Source: a virus
Strand: one strand, 5' to 3'
DNA length: 58,057 bases
IMG/VR virus record: IMGVR_UViG_3300025435_000024
Location: 1 to 58,057 of that record
The position numbers were made by a program, and so were the translations under genes. Of the stretch, positions 7,520 to 15,186 are shown piece by piece. The notes below the pieces were generated by a model. The model had not been told where the DNA came from. It searched no databases and worked only from the letters and a program-made list of their open reading frames with translations. How positions within the stretch are numbered: the stretch's first letter is position 1; each line of letters starts with the position of its first letter.

Positions 7520-7705
7520 ATGTCTATGTCTAAGAAAGACTTTGAAGCTATTGCTAGTGCATTTAAAGCTGAACATACGTATGCTAAAAAGTATGGTGTT
7601 CAGCCTTCACTAGAAGTATTGTCTGCTAGACTAGCAACATACTTTCAACAGTGTAATCCTCGCTTTGATGACTCTAAGTTTATCATTGCTTGTATGGGAG
7701 ACTAA
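7520..7705 (+). CDS. Small early protein, 61 aa
   Basis: The start is placed at 7520 (MSMSKKDFEAIASAF) because GAGGAG precedes it; a frame opening earlier at 7457 overlaps the upstream gene. The C-terminal phrase NPRFDDSKFIIACMG fits the recurring phage small-protein pattern 'NPRFDrerFl.Ac', which follows a helical front half. Function unknown. Confidence 0.75.
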   Translation: MSMSKKDFEAIASAFKAEHTYAKKYGVQPSLEVLSARLATYFQQCNPRFDDSKFIIACMGD

Positions 7706-7707
7706 TC

Positions 7708-7899
7708 ATGATTACTTGCGGAACAATCTTAGAACAAATGTGGTCTATAGATTACGTCACTAAACAAGGCGTTGATATAGATCATGAATTAAATATGTTG
7801 ATGTATCGCATGGTAAGAGAACTTGCACTAGATAATTACCCTTTGATATTTAAAACCCTCGCTCGTCATGAACATGACACTACCCCTAACCTAGCATAG
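7708..7899 (+). CDS. Small early protein, 63 aa
   Basis: ATG at 7708 follows GGGAGA by three bases after the previous stop. The product is mostly helical with a hydrophobic face (LNMLMYRMVRELALDNYPLIF). No family recognised. Confidence 0.65.
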   Translation: MITCGTILEQMWSIDYVTKQGVDIDHELNMLMYRMVRELALDNYPLIFKTLARHEHDTTPNLA

Positions 7900-7906
7900 G
7901 TGAACC

Positions 7907-8107
7907 ATGACTGACACTTACTCACTAACACTAACAGCCACTACTCGTAATGGCATCGAGCTAAAGCAATTGCGTTTGGATAATGCTTTGTCTAAACAAG
8001 TATTAGACTTGCAAGCTGAGCCATTGTTTAATGAATTGCGTACACTATATCCTAATGGATATGTGTTTCGTAAATATGAAACTAACCGAGTCAACAAAAC
8101 AATCTAA
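7907..8107 (+). CDS. Small early protein, 66 aa
   Basis: ATG at 7907 after TAGGTGA. The start is beta-rich (YSLTLTATTRNGIELKQL) and the second half helical. It is spaced seven bases from the gene before. No family recognised. Confidence 0.65.
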   Translation: MTDTYSLTLTATTRNGIELKQLRLDNALSKQVLDLQAEPLFNELRTLYPNGYVFRKYETNRVNKTI

Positions 8108-8119
8108 GGAGATTGTATC

Positions 8120-8260
8120 ATGTACACTGAATTGATTAAGTGTATTGAACACTATGTCAATTGGCATAGGCATAATGTATCACTACTTCAACACGAGTAT
8201 CAGTATGCGTTTGATTTGTCTTTGAACTATATCAATCAGTATAACTGGAGCAAGGTGTAA
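8120..8260 (+). CDS. Very small early protein, 46 aa
   Basis: An ATG at 8120 preceded by AAGGAGATTGT opens a 46-residue frame (MYTELIKCIEHYVNWH..) that is helical with many His, Tyr and Asn. The strong ribosome site and tight fit between neighbours support it. Function unknown. Confidence 0.65.
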   Translation: MYTELIKCIEHYVNWHRHNVSLLQHEYQYAFDLSLNYINQYNWSKV

Positions 8261-8261
8261 C

Positions 8262-8372
8262 ATGACTAATAACCAGGTTACTAATCATAGACCTATTGAC
8301 TATGTAATAGATGCTATAGCATTAGCATTGTTTATATTCATGGTCTACTCATGGAGCATTGCATTGACATGA
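8262..8372 (+). CDS. Single-pass membrane peptide, 36 aa
   Basis: ATG at 8262, one base after the previous stop. The product has a polar N-terminus and one membrane segment (AIALALFIFMVYSWSIAL). Its stop codon overlaps the ATG of the next gene. It could be a small membrane effector; no family recognised. Confidence 0.5.
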   Translation: MTNNQVTNHRPIDYVIDAIALALFIFMVYSWSIALT

Positions 8373-9022
8373 CTACATACTACCACTTCACACCTAAGTC
8401 TAGTAATGCTAAGACTGGACCTATACCAGTTACTACTACGTCACGTAATAGTTGTCCTGATACTTGTGCATTCAAGAACAATGGATGCTATGCTGAGTCA
8501 GGACCATTGCGTATACATTGGAATAAAGTAAGTGATGGTTCTAGGAGTATTACATTGGAGCAATTGCTTGGTCATATACAATCATTACCTACGGGTGCAT
8601 TATGGAGACATAACCAAGCCGGGGATGTATCTGAACAGGATGTAATTAACATTGCTATTGCTAATGTAGGGCGTAAAGGTTTTACATATACTCATAACCA
8701 TTCATTGCTTATGGGTCGTAAGATTAAAGAATGTAATGCTTATGGGTTCACTGTAAACCTTAGTGCCAATAACTTAGAACATGCTGACAAGTTACTTGAC
8801 CTTAACATTGGTCCAGTATGTAGCGTAGTACCATCAGACTATCATGTGCACGGTGGCATGACGCCTAAAGGACGCAGAGTTAAAGTATGTCCTGCCACAC
8901 AATTAGATCATGTCAATTGTGCTAATTGTGGTCTATGTCAGATTGCTAATCGAGATTATGTTATTGCTTTTCCTGCACATGGTACGGGTAAGCGCAAAGC
9001 TAATGGAGTGGCTAATGGTTGA
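8369..9022 (+). CDS. Cys-rich conserved phage protein (DUF7227-like)
   Basis: Start at the ATG at 8369, in an ATGA overlap with the gene before; the earlier in-frame ATG at 8351 lies inside that gene. The 217-residue product carries the phrase KTGPIPVTTTSRNSCPDTC, then NGCYAESGPL, LWRHNQAGD, GFTYTHN, FTVNLSANN and a C-terminal CPATQ...CANCGLC cluster ending in AFPAHG. I recognise this combination from many phages, where it is annotated as a DUF (DUF7227 as I recall). Its clustered cysteines suggest metal binding. The biochemical role is unknown. Confidence 0.75.
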   Translation: MTTYYHFTPKSSNAKTGPIPVTTTSRNSCPDTCAFKNNGCYAESGPLRIHWNKVSDGSRSITLEQLLGHIQSLPTGALWRHNQAGDVSEQDVINIAIANVGRKGFTYTHNHSLLMGRKIKECNAYGFTVNLSANNLEHADKLLDLNIGPVCSVVPSDYHVHGGMTPKGRRVKVCPATQLDHVNCANCGLCQIANRDYVIAFPAHGTGKRKANGVANG

Positions 9023-9200
9023 TGCACACTTTGATGATGACTATGCTGATTACAAATCAAATATTGTAAGTGATCAGTGTGAAACTTGTAGTAAAATATT
9101 TCAGTATGAATTAGACTTTGCTTATGAACATCTAATCAGAGACACAAATACTAATGAATTAGTAACTTGCTGTCATGATTGCTTAAACCAGGACTATTAA
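9015..9200 (+). CDS. Small putative zinc-binding protein, 61 aa
   Basis: The ATG at 9015 overlaps the end of the previous gene by eight bases. The product holds CETC and CCHDC, a likely zinc-ribbon pair, with acidic flanks. It was probably placed here as part of the translationally coupled early cluster. Function unknown. Confidence 0.6.
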   Translation: MVDAHFDDDYADYKSNIVSDQCETCSKIFQYELDFAYEHLIRDTNTNELVTCCHDCLNQDY

Positions 9201-9201
9201 C

Positions 9202-9399
9202 ATGATTACTGTATATAAAATAATCAATCGTGGCTTTAGTACAGACATTGTACTTCATGCAGATACTCTTGTAGAAATTCAAGAATACAAAAAACCTAAT
9301 CTAAAAGATTGGGGATACTCTCCATCATACGGACCAACTATTAAACTACCTGATGGTAAGTTTGAGTTTACTCGTAATGTTTATAACTCTTGTGATTAA
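9202..9399 (+). CDS. Small early protein, 65 aa
   Basis: ATG at 9202, one base after the preceding stop. The product is a mixed alpha/beta protein (MITVYKIINRGFSTDIVLHAD). No family recognised. Confidence 0.65.
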   Translation: MITVYKIINRGFSTDIVLHADTLVEIQEYKKPNLKDWGYSPSYGPTIKLPDGKFEFTRNVYNSCD

Positions 9400-9410
9400 A
9401 GGATATTAAC

Positions 9411-9629
9411 ATGTCTATGTGTTTATGTAGTTTCTGTGATAACTTTGTAGACAGTGATGATTATATGGATTGTTGGGTAGTAAACTATGAATGGCTACCT
9501 AAAGTAACTAATGTAATTGGTAAAGATGTAATCTGTGAAACCTGTTTGCATGATTATGAGATTGAGTATGATGCGTTTTTAGATTGGGAAGAAGAAAAGA
9601 CTAACTTGCAACAAGAGGAGATTAAGTGA
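9411..9629 (+). CDS. Small acidic zinc-ribbon protein, 72 aa
   Basis: ATG at 9411 after AAAGGA. Cysteines are arranged as CLCSFC near residue 4-9 and C..C (VICETC) near 45-48, a likely zinc ribbon, followed by a Glu-rich tail (DWEEEKTNLQQEE). Function unknown. Confidence 0.65.
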   Translation: MSMCLCSFCDNFVDSDDYMDCWVVNYEWLPKVTNVIGKDVICETCLHDYEIEYDAFLDWEEEKTNLQQEEIK

Positions 9630-9913
9630 TGAGTGTATTTCTTAAAACAATTGAATTAGATAATGATCCTATCCCGTATGCTAAAGTCGGACAATGGGTC
9701 CGGGATAAATCTAAAGGGAAGGGACGTATAGTTGCTAATCGCAATGGACGTATCTATGTCTCTTGGTTAAAGGGTGACAAGTTTAAGCATTACAATAATC
9801 GTTTTGCTAAGGCTTGCTGGTATCAACGTGGTGGTGATGTAGGTGAGAAGATTAAGACTGCACCATTGTCACTTACTATTTATTCACTCAAGAAGCGGTT
9901 AGGAATGATCTGA
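9629..9913 (+). CDS. Small basic early protein, 94 aa
   Basis: The start is taken at the ATG at 9629, overlapping the previous TGA, with GAGGAG upstream. The centre looks like an SH3-type or KOW-like small barrel (AKVGQWVRDKSKGKGRIVA then GRIYVSWLKGDKFKHY) that might bind nucleic acid. This is a fold guess from pattern only. Confidence 0.65.
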   Translation: MSVFLKTIELDNDPIPYAKVGQWVRDKSKGKGRIVANRNGRIYVSWLKGDKFKHYNNRFAKACWYQRGGDVGEKIKTAPLSLTIYSLKKRLGMI

Positions 9914-10122
9914 TGTGGCTCAGGCTTATTAAGTTACTTAGTCCACCTAGTGATACTGGTACGTATAGGTATCTATATGTTAATCAGTATCGTGGGCATA
10001 AAGTACCTGAACACTTTACATACTCTATGTTCTATACCTGGTATGCAGCTAAAGCTCATGCTAAGTGTAGTAAACGATTTGTAAAGACTCATTATGTAGC
10101 CATTCAACCTAAAGAAGTTTAA
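9913..10122 (+). CDS. Small basic early protein, 69 aa
   Basis: ATG at 9913 overlaps the preceding stop (TGATG). The product is rich in Tyr, Lys and His (YRYLYVNQYRGHKVPEHF). No family recognised. Confidence 0.6.
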   Translation: MWLRLIKLLSPPSDTGTYRYLYVNQYRGHKVPEHFTYSMFYTWYAAKAHAKCSKRFVKTHYVAIQPKEV

Positions 10123-10123
10123 C

Positions 10124-10366
10124 ATGCAAATGGAAATTAAATCACGCTATGACAATAAGCTAAATGTATGGGCATTGTTTCCACATTTAGATGATGACCC
10201 TGAAACTAATGATGAGCTGTTGCGTCAGGCATCATTTGTATATGATCATTGGCTTGGACAATTTGGTATTGTTCAATCCACTTGGCAAGTGGTTGATGTA
10301 ATCGACAAGCATGATAAGAATGCTTTGCGCTATTACATGGATCAAGGTGCAACTCTTATTCAATAG
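10124..10366 (+). CDS. Small acidic early protein, 80 aa
   Basis: ATG at 10124, with an alternative in-frame ATG at 10130. The product has an acidic loop (HLDDDPETNDE) and aromatic helices. It stands just before the broken methyltransferase-like gene. Function unknown. Confidence 0.6.
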   Translation: MQMEIKSRYDNKLNVWALFPHLDDDPETNDELLRQASFVYDHWLGQFGIVQSTWQVVDVIDKHDKNALRYYMDQGATLIQ

Positions 10367-10377
10367 GACTATCACAA

Positions 10378-10653
10378 ATGCGTGTGCTGGTGGCTTGTGA
10401 ATATAGCGGGGAGGTCAGGGATGCCTTCCTCGCTAAAGGACATGATGCAATGTCATGTGATCTATTACCAACTGATGTACCTGGACCACATTATCAAGGT
10501 GATGTGTTTGACATTATTGATGATGGTTGGGACTTAATGATTGCCTTTCCACCATGTACACATCTATGTGTAAGTGGTGCTAGGTGGTTTAAGAATAAAG
10601 TAAAAGAGCAGCTAGAGCAGGATTACCTTGTGACATTACAGCAGAGGATATAA
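10378..10653 (+). pseudogene. Truncated DNA methyltransferase-like gene (N-terminal part)
   Basis: The 91-residue frame begins MRVLVACEYSGEVRDAF, with CDLLPTD and the catalytic-loop-like FPPCTHLCVSG, matching the N-terminal half of the phage C5-cytosine methyltransferase-like proteins that start with this sequence. Homologues continue well beyond 'SGARWFK'. Here the frame ends after about 20 further residues where an HNH reading frame (from 10599) takes over. The target-recognition and remaining catalytic parts are missing, so methyltransferase activity is unlikely. Truncation by a homing-endonuclease insertion or deletion is inferred. Confidence 0.7.
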
Positions 10654-10898
10654 AAATTCCTGAGTATTGCCCGGTGTTAGGTATAAAATTACACAAGGCA
10701 GTAGGTGTGTTTGCACACCACTCTCCGTCATTGGATAGAGTTGTACCTAATTTAGGATATGTAAAAGGAAATGTACACGTCATATCTTGGAGAGCTAACA
10801 GTCTCAAAAAGAATGCTACGATTGAAGAACTTGAAAAAATCATACAGTATATGAAGGAACATATTAATGATACTAGCAGGAGCGAACAGACAGATTGA
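10599..10898 (+). pseudogene. HNH homing endonuclease remnant lacking its N-terminus
   Basis: A frame open from 10599 encodes SKRAARAGLPCDITAEDIKI, then PEYCPVLGIKL, SPSLDRVVPNLGYVKGNV and HVISWRANSLKKNATIEELE. This is the C-terminal core of the same HNH family as the intact gene at 14635 (compare PSYCPVLGIPL and LDRIVPVLGYTKGNV). A TAA at 10596 closes the frame upstream, and the first usable start (GTG at 10674) lies inside the core. The zinc-finger N-terminal region seen in the 14635 gene is absent, so this is a fragment. Its end overlaps the rIIA start at 10867. Confidence 0.7.
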
Positions 10899-12855
10899 AC
10901 GTAGCGATGCGTTTGTATCTAACACATTCAACATTAGTGCTGGAGCGAAAGCATTCGAGGTGCTTAGCTCTGGTATCTATTCTAACAAACCCGCAGCAGT
11001 AGTCCGTGAGACACTGTGTAATGCTGTTGATAGCCATAAGGAACAAGGTAATGCTAGCACTCCAATACTTCTGCATTGTCCTAATCGCCTTGAACCTTGG
11101 TTCTCTGTACGTGATTATGGTACAGGGATGTCACACGAAAAGGTTACTAACTTATACTCTACCTATTTTGGTTCAGATAAGTCAAATAGTAATCTGGGCA
11201 TTGGTGGCTTTGGTCTAGGTTCTAAAGCACCACTATCATATGTAGATAGCTTCACTGTTACTGTATGGCATGGCAACAAGAAGCGTGTGTATAATGTATT
11301 TAAGAATGAGGATGCTATTCCTGAGATTGCTTTATTACATGAACAAGATAGCATTGAGCCTGTAGGTGTAGAGGTTAAAGTACCTGTAAAGACACAAGAT
11401 ATTGATGACTTTATTCGTCAGATCACTATATATACCAGGTATGCTACTATACCTGTTGAGTGTGTTGGTGCTAAGATTACGCATAATAAGCGTAACTATA
11501 TCTATGAAGGTTCAATTTGTAAGGTGCATGATGAAGGTCATTGGAATGATCATACCATTACGTTTGTAGTTGGTGGTGTACCTTACGAGCATTCGCATTC
11601 AGAAATTATTAATCTAAGTATCACATTACCTGAATGCAGTCTAGAAATGCACCTACCTATTGGTAGTGTAGAAATTGCTGCCAGCCGTGAGAAGATTAGT
11701 GCTAAGCCAACTACCATTAAGTACATTCAATCTGTTATTGATGCTGAACGTGCTACTGCTAGTAAAGCTATCAACAATCAAGTATTGAATGCAGATACAT
11801 ACAAAGATGCTTTGAATATTATTGTAGACAAAAGCACTAAGTGGATTAAGTTTGATTGTAAATGGTTAGATAAGAATACTGGCATTACTCATAATCTTGA
11901 AAGAGATAAGGTATACCAGAGTGATGGATTCCATGTACACTACATGGAAGACAATCTAAACCTTATATCAGAGCGCTATAGTAAGAATCGAATACGTTTA
12001 AACTTTACTGAATCGCCTGTAGTTATTCTTGTAGATGTTAGTACGAACTGGAGAGCTAAGGTTCGTCAGTATGGTAAACCTTGTTGGGTTGTGAATAAGG
12101 TTATTGCTTATTGGCAGGATGCTGTTTGGGATAAGGTTGTATCCGATAATACACATCGTGTTACATTTCTTAAGATTTCTGAGTTACCTTACATTAAGAC
12201 TGATATTACTAAGAACTCAGCTAGGGCTAATACAATTACTGTATGGGACCATAGTAAGAAAGATGTTAATTTAACAGAAATTACTGATCCTTTGCATGTA
12301 TTTGTAGGTACAGTCAAAGACCTTAAGTATACCTACATTAATTATAAAGAAGTGTTTGGCGTTAGAGCTGGTATCATTACATATGTTCAATATCGTAAAG
12401 CGTTGAACATTAACCCTGATATGATTATCAATGCTATAGATAATCTTGAAGAGTTCTGTAAAGATACTGAGGATAACAAAGATTTTATTAATTGGCTTTC
12501 AACAGTGAAAGGAGAAACACCTTATATTGCATATGGAGTTAGAAGGGGTATAGACAAACTAAATAAGACATACAAGTGCAAATGGACTGATGAATTATAT
12601 ATGTTTGCTAATGACCATGAGTCAGCAGATTATATGTTTGCAAAGGATTGTATATATAGGTACAATGTTGCCTGTGATTTATTGAGTCGTGAAAAGCAGT
12701 CAAATATTAAATTGTCATCGGCCAAAAGTTGGCCTAGTAAGTACGAGTGGATACCTGAATCGGTATTGAAAATGCTTGGTGACTCATACGACATTCATGA
12801 AACAAAGAAGTTAGTTGAATTATTAAACAGCGGTGCAAAGGAGCACGGACTATGA
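10867..12855 (+). CDS. rIIA: RIIA-like protein with GHKL ATPase domain
   Basis: This 662-residue protein begins with a GHKL-type ATPase fold. Visible boxes are the N box RETLCNAVDSH (47-57), DYGTGMS (83-89) and the glycine lid GIGGFGLGSKAP (111-122). These are the hallmarks of phage RIIA proteins, known in T4 for lysis-inhibition control and for countering Rex exclusion at the host membrane. AAGGA precedes the ATG. The gene overlaps an HNH remnant at its start and the rIIB gene by four bases at its end (ATGA). Role in this phage is inferred from T4. Confidence 0.85.
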   Translation: MILAGANRQIERSDAFVSNTFNISAGAKAFEVLSSGIYSNKPAAVVRETLCNAVDSHKEQGNASTPILLHCPNRLEPWFSVRDYGTGMSHEKVTNLYSTYFGSDKSNSNLGIGGFGLGSKAPLSYVDSFTVTVWHGNKKRVYNVFKNEDAIPEIALLHEQDSIEPVGVEVKVPVKTQDIDDFIRQITIYTRYATIPVECVGAKITHNKRNYIYEGSICKVHDEGHWNDHTITFVVGGVPYEHSHSEIINLSITLPECSLEMHLPIGSVEIAASREKISAKPTTIKYIQSVIDAERATASKAINNQVLNADTYKDALNIIVDKSTKWIKFDCKWLDKNTGITHNLERDKVYQSDGFHVHYMEDNLNLISERYSKNRIRLNFTESPVVILVDVSTNWRAKVRQYGKPCWVVNKVIAYWQDAVWDKVVSDNTHRVTFLKISELPYIKTDITKNSARANTITVWDHSKKDVNLTEITDPLHVFVGTVKDLKYTYINYKEVFGVRAGIITYVQYRKALNINPDMIINAIDNLEEFCKDTEDNKDFINWLSTVKGETPYIAYGVRRGIDKLNKTYKCKWTDELYMFANDHESADYMFAKDCIYRYNVACDLLSREKQSNIKLSSAKSWPSKYEWIPESVLKMLGDSYDIHETKKLVELLNSGAKEHGL

Positions 12856-13688
12856 CAATGTTATCTTTTATTAAAACTGGTGAATCAGTTACAGTGTACC
12901 TGGATGGTGAAGCTACTACAGTTGATAGCAGCCATCCTAACTATTTAAAATTGCTTGATGCTTTGCGTTCCAAAGACATTGCAGACATTAAGGCTAATAT
13001 GGATATTGGTTCAGCAGTCAAGGCTTATGTTGGCACTGGTCGTGCCTATCTTATGAATGGTGTTGTGTACTATGACGATGCACCTGTTCAAGGTGTTATC
13101 GTTGATCGTATCATGACCATGATGACTGAAGGCTTTGATGTTCAACCTATGTTGAATTTCTTGGCTAAGGTATATGATAATCCTTCTAACTCTGCCATTG
13201 AAGAAACATATCTGTTCATGGAACATAATGATCTTACGTTGCATGAAGATGGTGATCTGATTGCATATAAAGGTGTCACAGAAGATTACAAGGATTGTCA
13301 TACCAAGAAAATTGACAATCGAGTTGGCTGTGAAGTCTCTATGGATCGTCGTAAGGTAGATGATCGGCGTCATGTTACTTGTTCACATGGTCTACACGTT
13401 GCCAGCCTTGAGTATGCTCTAGGGTTTGGTAGCAAGACTGTTGTGGTCAAGGTTAATCCTCGTGACATCGTTTCTATTCCAAACGACTATCATAACCAGA
13501 AGGCCAGGGTATGTCGTTATGTCGTGGTGGACGAGCTTAAGTCTAACCAACGCTATTCAGATAAGTCTGTAGTGTCTGATGATGAATTGGGTCGGGAATC
13601 AAATGATGATGGTGATGAATATGAAGTTGAAGAAGTTACTGTTAAGTATCACAACAAGCGTGATGCTTTAGGTCGTTTCACTAACTAG
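12852..13688 (+). CDS. rIIB: RIIB-like protein
   Basis: This 278-residue protein is coupled to rIIA through ATGA. It carries the RIIB-type phrases FLAKVYDNPSNSAIEE, LYLF-like FMEHNDLTLHEDGDLIAYKG, CSHGLHVASLEYA and VVVKVNPRDIVSIPNDY. The C-terminus is acidic and then basic (RDALGRFTN). RIIB acts together with RIIA; the precise function is unknown even in T4. The adjacent order rIIA-rIIB supports the call. Confidence 0.85.
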   Translation: MTMLSFIKTGESVTVYLDGEATTVDSSHPNYLKLLDALRSKDIADIKANMDIGSAVKAYVGTGRAYLMNGVVYYDDAPVQGVIVDRIMTMMTEGFDVQPMLNFLAKVYDNPSNSAIEETYLFMEHNDLTLHEDGDLIAYKGVTEDYKDCHTKKIDNRVGCEVSMDRRKVDDRRHVTCSHGLHVASLEYALGFGSKTVVVKVNPRDIVSIPNDYHNQKARVCRYVVVDELKSNQRYSDKSVVSDDELGRESNDDGDEYEVEEVTVKYHNKRDALGRFTN

Positions 13689-13701
13689 TATATAACTATG
13701 T

Positions 13702-13740
13702 CGTTGTTCGGGTACATTGTTATAGTGTACTCGAATGACG
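13702..13740 (+). other. 15-bp hairpin after rIIB
   Basis: CGTTGTTCGGGTACA (13702-13716) pairs with TGTACTCGAATGACG (13726-13740), using three G-U pairs, around a nine-base loop. No T run follows, so it is not a classic intrinsic terminator; it may be an RNA-processing or stabilising structure for the rIIAB message. Confidence 0.6.
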
Positions 13741-13766
13741 ACTATTGCATATAGGAAAGTTAAGTG

Positions 13767-13886
13767 ATGTTAGAACTATTAATTATTTGTGGGTTTGTTA
13801 TTTTGTTTAGTTTAAGCTGTGCTGTAGGAGCAGCGTTAAGTATTGTAGTATTTAATTTTTTAGTTAAAAAGTTTTATATTGAATGA
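13767..13886 (+). CDS. Single-pass membrane peptide, 39 aa
   Basis: ATG at 13767 after AGGAAAGTTAAGTG. The product is one hydrophobic segment (LLIICGFVILFSLSCAVGAA) followed by a second apolar stretch and a short basic end. The stop overlaps the next ATG (ATGA). Function unknown; the position after rII genes might link it to membrane or lysis control. Confidence 0.55.
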   Translation: MLELLIICGFVILFSLSCAVGAALSIVVFNFLVKKFYIE

Positions 13887-14062
13887 CTGACATATCAGTC
13901 TTTCTAAAAATGCTTAATCCAAGCCCTGAACAAATCCGAGAATTTATGGAGTATGAAAATGTCAGACGAAAACAGCAATCAACTACCCCCACAAATGCCA
14001 CAGGATGGCTCAGGAAGCCCGGTAAGCCAATTTCAGGTGCAAGGTATAGGGAAGGGTATTGA
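13883..14062 (+). CDS. Small protein, 59 aa, overlapping the next frame
   Basis: The ATG at 13883 overlaps the previous stop. The product MTDISVFLKMLNPSPEQIRE.. looks helical at first, then basic and Pro-rich. It shares 104 bases with the frame starting at 13959. ATGA coupling supports it, but one of the two frames may be spurious. Confidence 0.4.
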   Translation: MTDISVFLKMLNPSPEQIREFMEYENVRRKQQSTTPTNATGWLRKPGKPISGARYREGY

Positions 14063-14150
14063 AATGGCCTCAGTGACTAAATTTTCAGATAAGGGATACT
14101 CCAAACTCTTTCGTAACTTTTTTGATGGTTGTTTGCAGAAAGGGGATTGA
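13959..14150 (+). CDS. Small Gln/Pro/Ser-rich protein, 63 aa
   Basis: The ATG at 13959 has GGAG seven bases upstream. The N-terminus is polar and disordered-looking (MSDENSNQLPPQMPQDG) and the end is basic and aromatic (KLFRNFFDGCLQKGD). It overlaps the frame starting at 13883. Function unknown. Confidence 0.5.
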   Translation: MSDENSNQLPPQMPQDGSGSPVSQFQVQGIGKGIEMASVTKFSDKGYSKLFRNFFDGCLQKGD

Positions 14151-14174
14151 CTTTCTCCAAAAGTATGCTATAAA
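14147..14174 (+). promoter_or_regulatory. Promoter-like site before the AT-rich cassette
   Basis: TTGACT (14147-14152) and TATAAA (14169-14174) are 16 bases apart, overlapping the end of the preceding gene, and would start transcription just upstream of the frame at 14200. Confidence 0.45.
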
Positions 14175-14199
14175 AATTATATGTGCGAGACAAGAGTAT

Positions 14200-14580
14200 A
14201 TGATATTTAAAATTAAAAAACATAATAAGAAAATATATATAGAAATAAATATAGAAGATAATACTAATACTATTAATGCAAATAGTATAGAACAACTAAT
14301 ATTTTTGTTTTTTAAAACATATATACCTGATACTCCTAATAAAATTATACAAGATGTAATATCTTATAGTTCTTATATTGCAAATAGAAGTTTTTATTCC
14401 ACAAAAGAATTAGGTAATTCTATAAATTATAATCAACATAAAAAGCAAAATGAAGTTATAGCTAAAAACATAAAGACTAATATATTAACATGTATGACTG
14501 GAACTTTAAAGTTCTCTCCATATCAAATTAAAAAAGTTAATGCTTTATTCAAAGCTATAGAAGATTTTTGTTCCGTATAA
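14200..14580 (+). CDS. Orphan AT-rich protein, 126 aa
   Basis: The start is placed at the ATG at 14200 (MIFKIKKHNKKIYIEINIE); an earlier in-frame start exists but lies within the preceding gene and promoter. The product is very rich in Ile, Asn and Lys, and its base composition is more AT-rich than its neighbours, suggesting recent acquisition with the HNH gene that follows. No domain recognised. Confidence 0.5.
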   Translation: MIFKIKKHNKKIYIEINIEDNTNTINANSIEQLIFLFFKTYIPDTPNKIIQDVISYSSYIANRSFYSTKELGNSINYNQHKKQNEVIAKNIKTNILTCMTGTLKFSPYQIKKVNALFKAIEDFCSV

Positions 14581-14586
14581 AAACTA

Positions 14587-14618
14587 TTGACAAGAGTTAT
14601 AAAAAAGAATAATATAAT
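14587..14618 (+). promoter_or_regulatory. Promoter for the HNH gene
   Basis: TTGACA (14587-14592) is followed after 17 bases by TAATAT (14610-14615), which overlaps a perfect TATAAT (14613-14618). A TTGGAGG ribosome site and the HNH start come next. A private promoter is common for free-standing homing endonucleases. Confidence 0.6.
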
Positions 14619-14634
14619 TCTTTTGGAGGATTAT

Positions 14635-15186
14635 ATGGAAAAAATTTGCACTCAGTGTTTTACGTTGAAGCCTTTAGTAGATTTTTATACTGATAAAAAA
14701 AGTAAAGATAAAAGGGCGAGTATGTGTAAAGCCTGCAAAAAGCAATCTGTTAGGGAATATTATGCACTTTCGCCCGAAGAAAAAGTTATAAAAAAACAAA
14801 ACAGAAAAGTGCGAACTGAAGAAGATAAAAAAGAATATAGTAGAAAATACGCAGCTAACAAACGTGAAAATAAAGCTGAATTAAATATGCTAATAAATAC
14901 AAAGGCAAGAGCAAAGTCTAAAGGATTAAATTTTAATTTAGACATTGGTGATATAAAAATACCTTCGTACTGTCCTGTGCTAGGTATACCATTAGAAATA
15001 GGTTTTAAGAAACCAACAGATAACTCTCCTACACTTGATAGGATAGTTCCTGTTCTAGGTTATACAAAAGGCAATGTAATGGTTATTTCACACAAAGCTA
15101 ATAGAATTAAAAATAGCGCAAGTGTAAAAGATTTAGAGAAAATATTAAAATTTCTAAAGAAAAAGTTAGGAATGCTGGATGATTAA
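14635..15186 (+). CDS. Free-standing HNH homing endonuclease
   Basis: The start is the ATG at 14635, with GGAGG upstream; a TTG further upstream lies in the promoter. The 183-residue product has an N-terminal zinc finger (CTQCFTLKPLVDF and CKACKK), a basic coiled stretch (about 45-90), then the HNH core: IPSYCPVLGIPL, SPTLDRIVPVLGYTKGNV and ISHKANRIKNSAS. It would make a DNA break to spread its own gene. The same core survives as a remnant at 10599-10898. The local sequence is more AT-rich than surrounding genes. Confidence 0.85.
   Translation: MEKICTQCFTLKPLVDFYTDKKSKDKRASMCKACKKQSVREYYALSPEEKVIKKQNRKVRTEEDKKEYSRKYAANKRENKAELNMLINTKARAKSKGLNFNLDIGDIKIPSYCPVLGIPLEIGFKKPTDNSPTLDRIVPVLGYTKGNVMVISHKANRIKNSASVKDLEKILKFLKKKLGMLDD

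Noticed and set aside
13011-13373. A 120-codon minus-strand frame inside rIIB
   Set aside because: Antisense to a well-supported gene in a wholly plus-strand block; no start signal.
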